Shown here in pieces: positions 34,449-44,173 of a DNA stretch of 64,000 nucleotides. This stretch comes from Aegilops tauschii subsp. strangulata (taxonomy: Eukaryota > Streptophyta > Magnoliopsida > Poales > Poaceae). The notes under the pieces are model-generated. The model was not told the DNA's origin, did not search any database, and was given only the letters and a program-made list of their open reading frames with translations. Numbering within the stretch: position 1 is the first letter of the stretch; each line of letters starts with the position of its first letter. Both the position numbers and the translations under genes were made by a program. The stretch covers positions 224,087,622-224,151,621 of the forward strand of contig NC_053039.3 of NCBI RefSeq assembly GCF_002575655.3. Direction: 5' to 3'.

Positions 34449-37416
34449 AGCAGTTTTGACATAATTTCTTTTGATGGAGCAAGGTATAGTTGGTATTCCT
34501 GGATCTCCAAGTTTCTTAGGTACTCCATCCTTTTAAGAATAGTTAGCAAGCATGGTGGAGGTTTTAGCTTCAGGTATCTTTCTTCTATTAGTGATGATGT
34601 CTTTCATGTATTTTGCATAAGGGGCAATCTTTAAAAGATCAGTAAAGCGGATACACAAAAAGACTAGCCTGAGCATTTCAGCAAAGTGTTCAAATTCTTC
34701 ATCATGTTTTTTCTTAGTTGGTTTAGGTGGAAAGGGCATGGGTTTTTGAACACATGGTTCTCTTTCTTTTCCATGTTTTCTAGCAACAAAATCTATTTTA
34801 TCATATCTTTTATTTTTAGGTTGTGGGTTATCAAGATCAACAACAGGTTCTATCTCAACATCATTATCTGGTTCTTTATCATTGTCTTGTTGGGGTGTCT
34901 TCATCAACATCATCATTATCTTTTTCATTATCACTAGATGAATGTTCATTACCAGATTGAGTTTCAACATCTGAGATAGAGACATCATTATTATCTTCAG
35001 GAGGTTTTTCAATTCCAGGTACACTAGAGGTATGCAAAGTCCTATCATTTTTCTTTTTCTTTTTAGAAGGACTAGGTGCATCAGTGTTAATTATTTGAGA
35101 GTCTTGTTCAATTCTTTTAGGGTGTCCCTCAGGATAAAGTGGTTCCTGAGTCATTTTTCCTCCTCTAGTTGCTACTCTAACAGCAAAATCATTTATATTA
35201 TTATTCATTTCGCTAAGCAATTCTGTTTGAGATTTAGCAACTTGTTCTAACTGAGTTTGAACCATAGAAGCATGTTTTCCTAACATCATTAGTGATTCTA
35301 AATAACAAGCCACTCGAGCGAGCAATCATATCGGAGTTGTATTTCAATTGTTTCATAACATTTGCATTGAAGTATTCTTGTTTTCTAATGTAGTTATCAA
35401 ATTCATAAAGGCATTGACATCAAACTTTCAATGGATGTTTATGGTAAGGGATGTCACCTTCATCAAACTTTAATAATGAATTTACCTCTGCCACCTGTGG
35501 AGGTGGTGTATCAGGTCCATGTATTTCTTCAATAGGAGGTAAATTTTTAAGATCTTCAGCTTTAATACCTTTTTCTTTTATACATTTTTTTGCCTCTTGC
35601 ATATCGTCAGGACTGACAAATAAAATACCCCTCTTCTTCGGAGTGTGTCGTGGATTTGTCACGGCAGATGTCCTTAGTGTCAGGACTTTAATCGTGAGGC
35701 CAACGCATCTATGTGGTAGCTTGAGACGGGTTGAGTGGGACGAGACACGCGAGGTTTTTACCCAGGTTCGGCCCCTCACAGTGGAGGTCAAAGCCTATGT
35801 CCTGCTTCATTGGTATTGATGATCATGATCACGATTACAGGGGTGCTCTATCTCGAGAGCTCTTGACTTGTCTGTCTATCTAGACTTGTCCAACTTGTCC
35901 CTCTCGGGGTACCCCGCCCCTCCTTATATAAGTTGAAGGGGCGGGTTACATGACTAGTCCTAGTAGGATTAAGATTACTCTATTACAAGTAGAGTCCTAG
36001 TCTTGCTTCCTTTGTAGGAGAATATTCCTTATGCATTTCATCTTAAGCCGGCCCACCATAACATAAGCCGGTCTTCCATGAACCTCCTTTTGGGCCTCCG
36101 GGTCTAGTCGCTCCTCTAACCCGCCTACCGGGTCACCAATGAAACATCTGGCTTGGCTGGGTCATCAGTGAGTGGAGAGATTTGGGCGGGTCACTTAGTG
36201 AATCGCCTACTCAAGGCGGGTCACCAGTGAGTCGCCAAGTCTAGCCGGGTCATACTTTCGGCCGAGTCATACCACGGGGTACATCCCCGACAGAGTGGGT
36301 TTAGGCGGTGATTCAGGAAGAGTCCAATCATCATAATTCTTCAAAATATTATTCAATAATTCCTCAGCTTGTTCAATAGTTCGTTCCATGAAAACACAAC
36401 CAACACAACTATCTAGGAAATCCCTAGAAGCATCGGTTAGTCCACTATAGAAGATATCAAGTATTTCCTTTTTCCTAAGAGGATGATGAGGCAAAGCATT
36501 AAGCAATTGGATAAGCCTCCCCCAAGCTTGTGGGAGACTCTCTTCTTAAATTTTTACAAAGTTAAATATTTCCTATAAGGCAGCTTGTTTCTCATGGGCA
36601 GGAAAATATTTTTCTGAGAAGTAATAAATCATATCCTGGGGACTACGCACACAACCAGGAGCAAGTGTATTTTACCAAATCTTAGCATCACCCTTTAATG
36701 AGAACGGAAATAACTTGAGAATATAATAGTAGCGAATTTTCTCATCATGAGCAAAAAGGGTGGCTATATCATTCAACTTAGTAAGGTGCACCACAACAAT
36801 TTCGTTTTCATAGCCATGGAAAGGATCAGATTCAACCAAAGTAATTAACTCTGGGTCGACAGAGAATTCATAATCCTTATGAGTAACAAAGATAGGTGAA
36901 GTAGCAAACTTAGGATCACATTTCGTTCTAGCATTCAAAGATTTTTCTTTCACTTTGCATAGTAATTTTCAAGATCATCTCTATCATTGCAAGCAATGAA
37001 GTCTCTAGCTATCTCCCCATCCATAACATAACCTTCAGGTATCTTAGGCATTTCAAATGTAGGAGAGCTAGGTCTAATAGGTGTTTCAAGAATTTCAGTT
37101 TCAGGAGCTTCACCAGTTTCAATAATTTCATCAGTTTAAGCATTCTCAATATCTTTAGCTCTAGCAAGTTGTTCATCAAGAAATTCACCTAGTGGCACAT
37201 TATCATCAAGCAAGGTACTAGCATCAGCATAAGCATCATCCATAGCAGAAGTAGTATCATCAATAACTTGCAACATATCATGATTAATAGCACGTGGTGT
37301 GTGGCAAGTTTACTCATAACAGAAGGTGGATCAAGTACATAACTAGATGGAAGTTCCTTACCTTCCCTCGTCTTAGAGGAAAAAATGTTGGTTCTTGTCT
37401 CTTTCAGATTCTTCAA
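34449..37416 (-). pseudogene. Gag region of element B, broken by frameshifts and a solo LTR
   Basis: Gag can be followed on the minus strand from about 37416. An acidic N-terminal part is frameshifted near 37300. The core at 36672-36953 ends in FPFSLKGDAKIW, and the core C-terminal part at 36267-36506 has RKKEILDIFYSGL and RTIEQAEELLNNILKNYDDW. The solo LTR at 35646-36292 then intervenes. Charged low-complexity sequence with KKKKKNDRTLH and Asp/Glu/Ser runs follows at 34879-35325 and 34533-35081. No CCHC knuckle is seen. Gag forms the particle that packages element RNA. This copy is dead through at least three frame changes, one stop (near 36545) and the insertion. Confidence 0.75.
35646..36292. 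mobile_element. Solo LTR (647 bp) in gag of element B
   Basis: The segment begins TGTCGTGGATTTGTCACGG and ends GGGGTACATCCCCGACA. It is flanked by a perfect 5-bp duplication GAGTG (35641-35645 and 36293-36297). There is no internal region, so it is the product of LTR-LTR recombination. Inside are a near-palindromic TTATATAA (35933-35940), usable as a TATA box on either strand, and repeated GGGTCA(C/T)-AGTGA phrases (36130-36235). It looks like a Triticeae gypsy LTR (Fatima/Laura-like in style), but the name and orientation are uncertain. Confidence 0.85.
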
Positions 37417-37465
37417 AGTGATAAATACATAATAATCCCAAGTGACTCAACAAATATAGCTATGC

Positions 37466-37483
37466 TCCCCGTCAATGGTGCCA
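37466..37483 (-). other. Primer binding site of element B
   Basis: The minus strand reads TGGCACCATTGACGGGGA, three changes from TGGCGCCGTTGCCGGGGA, 11 bp from the LTR end. Confidence 0.78.
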
Positions 37484-37494
37484 GAAAAAGGTCT

Positions 37495-40385
37495 TGATAA
37501 CTCACAATTATAGGGGATCGCAACAGTTTTCGAGGGTAGAGTATTCAACCCAAATTTATTGATTCAACACAAGGGGAGCCAAAGAGTATTTGTAAGTATT
37601 AGCATTTGAGTTTCCAATTCAACCACACCTGGAGATTAAATATCTGCAGCAAGGAGATCAGTAGCACAGTAATATGATAGTTTTGATGATAGTGGTAACA
37701 GTAGCAATAGTAACGGTAAAACAATATTGTAGCAGTTGTAACAGTAGCAATGGCAATAGTAACTTAGCAAGAGCAATATGTGGAAAATTCATAGACATTG
37801 GATTGGTGCATTCGTTGGATGATATTCATCATATAATAGTCATAACCTAGGGCGATACAAAACTAGCTCCAGTTCATAAATATAATGTAGGCATGTATTC
37901 CGTAAATAGTCGTACGTGCTTATGGAAAAGAACTTGCATGGCATCTTTTGTCCTACCCTCCCGTGGCAGCGGGGTCCATAAAGAAACTAAGGGATATTAA
38001 GGCCTCTAATAGATAACTGGAACAAAGCATTGATAACCCACAAGTACAGGGGATAGTTTGTAGCCTTCTTCTATAAACAAGAGTGTCGAACCCAACGAGG
38101 AGCTAAAGGTAGAACAATTATTCCCTCAAGTTCTATCGACCACCAATACAACTCTACGCACACTTGACGTTTGCTTTACCTAAAATAAGTATGAAACTAT
38201 TTTGCAAGAATAAACTAGGAATACTTTGTGATAATAAAACTACGAATAAATTGTGAGGTAATAAAAGTAGATAGCTTTTGTCAACAAGAAAGTCATTTGT
38301 CCCTAGGCAATCGATAACTAGACTGGTAATCCTTCTTTCAATTTTATATGAGGGAGAGGCATGAGCTAACATACTTTCTCTACTTGGGTCATATGCACTT
38401 ATGATTGGAACTCTAGCAAGCATCCACAACTACTAAAGATCATTAAGGTCATAAAGCCTAACCATAGCATTAAGTATCAAGTCCTCTTTACTCCCATATG
38501 CAACAACCCACGTGTTCAGGCTACTGTCACCCCGGCAACCGACAATAAGCAAATCATGAATGTATTGCAACACTGTACAACGGGATTCCCTCCATTTGAG
38601 CGACACGGAGGGCACTGTAGGACAGCACCATAAATAAAATATACACTCAAACCGACCACGATCATCAATTAGCCCATAGGACAAAACAGATCTACTCAAA
38701 CATCATAGGATAACCACATATCATTGGGAAATAATATATAGTGTTGAGCACCATGGTTAAGTAGAGATTACATCGGGGAGAATGGGTGTTACACCGCTGC
38801 AAAGAGGGGGGGGGGGGGAGAGTTGGTGTTGACGGTAGCAAGATTGCTGATGTAGATCGCCATCATTATCCTTGCCCCGGTGGCGTTCCGGCTCCACTGG
38901 GAGAGAGAGGGAGAGAGCCCCCCTCCTTCTTATTCTTCCTTGCCCCCCCCCCAACATGGGAGGAGAGTTCCTCCTCTGTTCCATGGCCTCAATGGAGGCG
39001 GAGGGGCGGGAGCCCCTCCGAGATTGGATCTCCCTCTCTGTTATCTACTGTTTCGCGCTCCTGTTTTCTGGCCCTTCACCGTTTCTTAAATTCCTAGAGA
39101 TCCGTAACTCCGATTGCGCTAAAATTTACACGATTTTCCCCATAAATTATCTTTCTTGCACCCGAATAAGGGCCCCAACCGACTTACGGGGAGGGCACAA
39201 GACATCTGGGCACGCCGGGGGTGCTCGGCGCGCCCTGGTGGGTTGGGGAGGCCGGGGGCCTCCGTTAGCGTTGATTCCACCTCCAAAAACATCATAAACC
39301 TTCCAAAATAATTCTCCGTAAATTTTTATCGCGTTTGGACATTTGATATGGATATTCTGTGAAACAAAAAACATGCAACAAACAAGAACTGGCACTGGTC
39401 ACTGGATCAATATGTAGTCCAATAAATCATATAAAATGTTGCCAAAAGTATGTGAAAGTTGTATAATATTGGCATGAAACAATCAAAAATTATAGATACG
39501 ACGGAGATGTATCAAGCATTAACACATAGTGAATACATGAACTCCTCAAACTACGGTCATCACCGGAAAGTATCCCAATTACTGTCACCCTGGGGTTTAC
39601 GGATCATAACACGTAATAGGTGAATATGACTTGCAAGATCGGATCTAGAACATAGATATAATGGTGTAAACATAAACGGTTCAGATCTGAAATCATGGCA
39701 CTCGGGTCCTAAGTGACAAGCATTAAGCATGGCAAAGTCATAACAACATCAATCTCAGAACACAGAGGATACTAGGGATCAAGCCCTAACAAAACTAACT
39801 CGATTACATGATGAATCTCATCCAACTCCTCACCAACCAGCGAGCCTACGAAGGAACTAATCACTCCCGACAGGGAGCATCATGGAATTGGCGATGAAGG
39901 AGGGTTGGTGATGACGAATACCGAAGATTCCCCTCTCCGGAACCCCGAACGGCTCCAGATCTGGCTTCCTGATGAAGAACAGGAGGTGGCGGCGGCTCCG
40001 TATCGTGAAACGTGATGAAACTTCCTCTCCTATTTTTTCTCCGAAAATAGGTATTTATGGAGTTGGAATTAGGGTTAGGGAGGCCACGAGGTGGGCACAA
40101 CCCACCAGGGCGCACCTAGAGGGGGTGGCGTGCCCTGGTGTATCATGCTCACCCAGGGCACCCCCTCTGGTGGTTCTTGGTCCCAATATTTTTTTATTTA
40201 TTCTGAAATAAATGCCCAAAAAGTTTCGTTCCAATCTGAGAACTTTTATTCTGCACAAAAACAACACCATGGTAGTTCTGTTGAAAACAACGTTAGTCCG
40301 GGTTAGTTTCATTCAAATCATGCAAATTAGAGTCCAAAACAAGAGCAAAAGCATTAGGAAAAGTAGATACGATGGAGACGTATTA
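37495..40385 (-). repeat. 5' LTR of element B, interrupted by a solo LTR
   Basis: It begins (plus strand) TGATAACTCACAATTATAGG and ends GAGACGTATTA, where the expected terminal CA is TA, probably a point change. Without the inserted solo LTR (38031-39514 plus one AGCAT copy) it is ~1.4 kb. The first part has GTAACAGTAGCAATAGTAAC-type triplet-rich sequence (37680-37780). The second part matches the 3' LTR remnant at 13609-14065 and has CCATAAATACC on the minus strand near 40055 as a TATA candidate. Confidence 0.82.
38031..39514 (-). mobile_element. Solo LTR of a Sabrina/WHAM-like element (1,484 bp) inside B's LTR
   Basis: The LTR is bounded by TGATAACCCACAAG and GACGGAGATGTATCA (minus-strand TGATACATCTCCGTCG). 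It has a perfect 5-bp target duplication AGCAT (38026-38030 and 39515-39519). It is a relative of element C's LTRs in opposite orientation and contains no internal region. A G-run at 38808-38819 and the GC-rich block at 39180-39265 are part of the LTR. Confidence 0.92.
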
Positions 40386-40691
40386 GTTGGGATTCAAGGG
40401 CTTGTTCGTCATAGCGTTGTTCCTCTTGTCGAATGGCATCACCATCTTGGTTTACTTGGTTATCTTGGCGTATTGGAGCTTGCTCGTGGTCCATGGCGGC
40501 CTGTTCTTGTCGACGTTTTTGTTCGCGCTCTCAAAGGCGGGCCTTGCAAACCATTACCATCGAATGGATTTTGTTGAACGTGGTGATCCTTATGGTGTTG
40601 ACGATGATGCGAGTGAGGTCTTGAGTAACTTGAATCCGAAGATTTATCCGAAGAGTATCGGCTTGAGTGTCGCCTTCTTGATGATGAGGAT
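40386..40691 (-). pseudogene. Fragment of a retroelement gag-like frame (Ser/Arg/His/Gln-rich)
   Basis: The minus strand encodes a low-complexity stretch with SSSSRRRHSSRYSSDKSSDS and, in a neighbouring frame, QDNQVNQDGDAIRQEEQRYD. Such sequence is typical of N-terminal gag regions of other gypsy elements, but no conserved domain is seen. It is the flank into which B inserted; the first five bases GTTGG are B's expected target-site copy. Identity is uncertain. Confidence 0.4.
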
Positions 40692-40817
40692 TGATACGTC
40701 TCCAACGTATCTATAATTTTTTGATTGTTCCAATGTGTTATATTATCATTCTTGGATGTTTTACCTTCCTTTTATAGCAACTTTATATAATTTTATGGGA
40801 CTAACCTATTGACATAG
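40692..40817 (+). repeat. LTR fragment (TGATACGTCTCCAACG type), start only
   Basis: About 126 bp match the beginning of a TGATACGTCTCCAACGTATC gypsy LTR up to GGGACTAACCTATTGACA. CACTA-J then interrupts it, after the bases TAG. The rest of this LTR is not found in the window. Confidence 0.65.
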
Positions 40818-41739
40818 CACTGGTATAGCGAGGTGCTATACACACCGTTTTTAACCCGTTTCCGTGATGGTATTTTAAACCGTCACCAAGTGAGTGTGTG
40901 CGATAGGGGGGTCCTTCCCACACGACCCAGAAACCGTCGGGGATAGGGAGCCTTGATGCATATGGTTGTCCCTATAAAACTGTTTCTGATATCTCAAATA
41001 ACCCAAATGCTTCTTCCTTGCTACTCGTTTGTGCTCGCATTGCCATCGCAGTTGGTATTCTGTGGTGCTACGTTTATGATGCGCGAGCCATCTAGTTCAC
41101 GATTATAGAACGTGTACGATAAGCAGCCAATCACACACATTTAATTTTCCTCAACTGTATGCGATTCGATGTAAGAGCGCATACAGTTGTCCCTATAAAA
41201 CTGTATGTGAAGCTTGAATACATCCCACACGATTCATCCGCCGTACCCGCGTCGGATGAAGACCTATCGCATGCGTTCTTCTGTGACCAAACATTTGCGA
41301 TGCTCACAACATCATAAACAGTCTATAATTGCCAAGCGTGTGTGATAAGGTGAGTTTCGCACACATTTAATAAGAAGGAACTGTGTGATGCTGTTGTTAA
41401 TCACACACGTTTTTTCTTGGCTGATCGTGTGTGCAGTAGAGATTGATCGCACACGTAGTGGATTCGAGAAACGTGTATGATCTCCACGTATATCCCAGAC
41501 GTTTTGCTTTCGCAAACCGTGTGCAGTGTAAACCCTAATTTATCCCTAATTTAAAAATCACAGATTTTGAATTTGAAAGTAGGCAATCACTTATTTCATA
41601 TCAAACCATGTTTATTACAAATATAGGTTCAACCACGAATGGATAATTCGATGCACAAGTACATATACTGAAGAACTACAGAAGCACCAAGTAAAGAATG
41701 ATGAACCACATTTGTACTAAATACTATAAAGAAAGAGAC

Positions 41740-41945
41740 GAAAGATATTCCAGTTCCCTGTCCATGCGTAATGCGCGCACGACTCTAGGTAAAACCCTTG
41801 TGATGGCTCCCCGTCCATCCTTCATTGTCTTCATTAGGACTTCTCGATGCTCATTGTAGTCTGGATGAAATACTTTAACCTTCATCGCGCGTCCACCAAT
41901 CATGTACTTTGCGAGGTAATCTTGAGTAAACTACTTCGGGAACCA
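41740..41945 (-). pseudogene. Exon-like segment of the gene inside CACTA-J (downstream exon)
   Basis: A minus-strand frame follows an acceptor-like TTCGCAG (41946-41947 are the AG). It contains DYLAKYMIGGRAMKVKVF and YNEHREVLMKTMKDGRGAIT, a basic hydrophobic pattern that vaguely recalls plant B3-type DNA-binding domains; I do not claim the match. One in-frame TAG lies at 41931-41933. The end of the exon is not determined. With the upstream exon it joins in phase 0. Confidence 0.5.
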
Positions 41946-42043
41946 CTGCGAATGAAAAAGTTCAGACATTGTTGTATAACAACTCATTATTGGCAGTAAA
42001 AACAGAAGGATGCAGATTTTGTAGTTACCATCCTACAGCTCAC

Positions 42044-42157
42044 TGTTGTGTTGGATAGAGCGTAAACAAATAACTTGCTTGCCACCGTTCGTATCTTTTT
42101 GCTGATAATCCTCATCAGTTTCCTCACATGATGCTTGTTCTTGAATATCTCATTGCC
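42044..42157 (-). pseudogene. Upstream exon of the gene inside CACTA-J, downstream half (split by F)
   Basis: The minus-strand frame reads ...WGNEIFKNKHHVRKLMRI... and ends at a donor-like GTGAGC (42038-42043). The ~98-nt interval to the acceptor is a plausible small intron. The first half of this exon lies on the far side of element F (56825-56874); the frame is continuous when F and one TTGCC copy are omitted. Confidence 0.5.
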
Positions 42158-43663
42158 TGATACGTCCATTTTGCATCATGCTTTTATATCGATATTTATT
42201 GCATTATGGGCTGTTATTACACATTATGTAACAATACTTATGCCTATTCTCTCTTATTTTACAAGGTTTACATGAAGAGGGAGAATGCCGGCAGCTGGAA
42301 TTCTAGGCTGGAAAGGAGAAAATATTAGAGACCTATTCTGCACAACTCCAAAAGTCATGAAACTCCACGAAAGTCAGTTTTGGAATATATTAAAAATATT
42401 GGGTGAAGAAAGCACCAGAGGGGGGCCACACCCTGTCCATGAGGGTGGGGGGCGCGCCCTACCCCCTGGGTGCGCCCCCTGCCTTGTGGGCACCCTAGTA
42501 GGCCTCTGGTTCCCATCTTTTGCTATATGAAGTCTTTTGCCCTGGAAAAAATAAGAAGGAAGCTTTCGGGACGAAGCGCCGCCGTCTCGAGGCAGAACCT
42601 GGCGAAACCAATCTAGGGCTCCGGCGGAGCTATTTTGCCGGGGAAACATCCCTCCGGGAGGGGGAAATCATCACCATCGATCCTCTCATCGGGAGGGGGT
42701 CAATCTCCATCAACATCTTCACCAGCACCATCTCATCTCAAACCCTAGTTCATCTCTTGTATCCGATCTTATCTCAGAACCTCAGATTGGTACCTGTGGG
42801 TTGCTAGTAGTGTTGATTACTCCTTGGAGTTGATGCTAGTTGGTTTATTTGGTGGAAGATCATATGTTCAGATCCTTTATGCATATTAATACCCCTCTAA
42901 TTATGAACATGAATATGATTTGTGAGTAGTTACGTTTGTTCCCGAGGACATGGGAGAAGTCTTGCTATAAGTAATCATGTGAATTTGGTATTCGTTCGAT
43001 ATTTTGATGAGATGTATGTTGTCTTTCCTCTAGTGGTGTTATGTGAACGTCGACTACATGACACTTCACCATTGTTTGGGCCTAGGGGGAGGCATTGGGA
43101 AGTAATAAGTAGATGACGGGTTGCAAGAGTGACAGAAGCTTAAACCCTAGTTTATGCGTTGCTTCATAAGGGGCTGATTTGGGTCCACATGTTTCATGTT
43201 ATGGTTAGGTTTACCTTAATACTTCTTTTGTAGTTGCGGATGCTTGCAAGAGGGGTTAATCATAAGTGGGATGCTTGTCCAAGAAGGGCAGTACCCAAGC
43301 ACCGGTCCACCCACATATCAAATTATCAAAGTAACGAACGTGAATCATATGAGCATGATGAAAACTAGCTTGATGATAATTCCCATGTGTCCTCGGGAGC
43401 GTTTTCCTTTATATAAGAGTTTGTCCAGGCTTGTCCTTTGCTACAAAAAGGATTGGGACACCTTGCTGCACCTTGTTTACTTTTGTTACTTGTTACCCAT
43501 TACAAATTACCTTATCACAAAACTATCTGTTACCGATAATTTCAGTGCTTGCAGAGAATACCTTACTGAAAACCGCTTGTCATTTCCTTTTGCTCCTCGT
43601 TGGGTTCGACACTCTTACTTATCGAAAGGACTATGATAGATCCCCTATACTTGTGGGTCATCA
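42158..43663 (+). repeat. 5' LTR of element F (1,506 bp)
   Basis: It begins TGATACGTCCATTTTGCATC and ends TTGTGGGTCATCA. It holds a GC-rich dyad block (about 42415-42500), a CTATATGAAG TATA-like site just after it (42523-42532), and a second TTTATATAAGAG at 43409. Frames such as 42374-42649 and 42520-42807 are LTR sequence and not genes. Confidence 0.9.
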
Positions 43664-43674
43664 AGACTCTTTTC

Positions 43675-43692
43675 TGGCATCGTTGCCGGGGA
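43675..43692 (+). other. Primer binding site of element F
   Basis: TGGCATCGTTGCCGGGGA starts 11 bp after the LTR, one base different from element C's site. Confidence 0.82.
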
Positions 43693-43755
43693 GTGAAGCG
43701 CCTTTGGTAAGGAAAAATTTATATAGTGTGCTGAAATTTACTGTCACTTGTTACT

Positions 43756-44160
43756 ATGGAAAGTAATCCTTTGAGGGGCTTGTTCAGGGTATCTTCACCC
43801 CGACTAGTAGAACAAAGAGTTTCTCCTCAACCTACTGAACCTACTTAAAATGTTTACTTTGAAATTCCTTTGGGTATGATAGAGAAACTGCTAGCTAATC
43901 CTTTTACAGGACATGGAACATTACATCCCGATATGCACCTAATCTATGTGGATGAAGTTTGTGGATTATTTAAGCTAGTAGGTATGCCCGAGGATGTTAT
44001 CAAGAAGAAGGTCTTCCCTTTATCTTTGAAGGGAAAGGCATTGACATGGTTTAGGCTATGTGATGATATTGGATCATGGAACTACAACCGATTGCAATTG
44101 GAATTTCATCAGAAGTTTTATCATATGCATCTAGTTCATCGTGATCGGGATTATATATAT
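43756..44160 (+). pseudogene. Gag N-terminal part of element F
   Basis: The ATG at 43756 opens the gag frame. A TAA at codon 31 (43846-43848) interrupts it, then the same frame continues through LLANPFTGHGTLHPDMHLIY and VFPLSLKGKALTWF, the conserved gypsy gag core. It reaches a TA-rich stretch at 44150, where the 4.3-kb DNA element begins. The rest of gag resumes near 48553. Gag packages the element's RNA. Confidence 0.78.
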
Positions 44161-44173
44161 ATATATATAAACT

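Larger units (their letters stand above)
13609..40385 (-). mobile_element. Athila-like gypsy element B, minus strand, heavily interrupted
   Basis: B runs from a 3' LTR remnant (13609-14065) to a 5' LTR (37495-40385). The internal region carries a polypurine tract (14066-14079), an ORF-1-like gene, a protease, gag and a primer site (37466-37483). It has been opened by element C (15359-31377) and two solo LTRs, and its 3' LTR was cut by K. No RT, RNase H or integrase homology is visible between protease (34134) and the ORF-1-like gene (33180), so B looks non-autonomous or deleted. The two LTR pieces match in the phrases around GGCTCCAGATCTGGC, GGTATTTATGGAGTTGGAAT and CGTTCCAATC, which supports pairing them. 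Confidence 0.8.
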
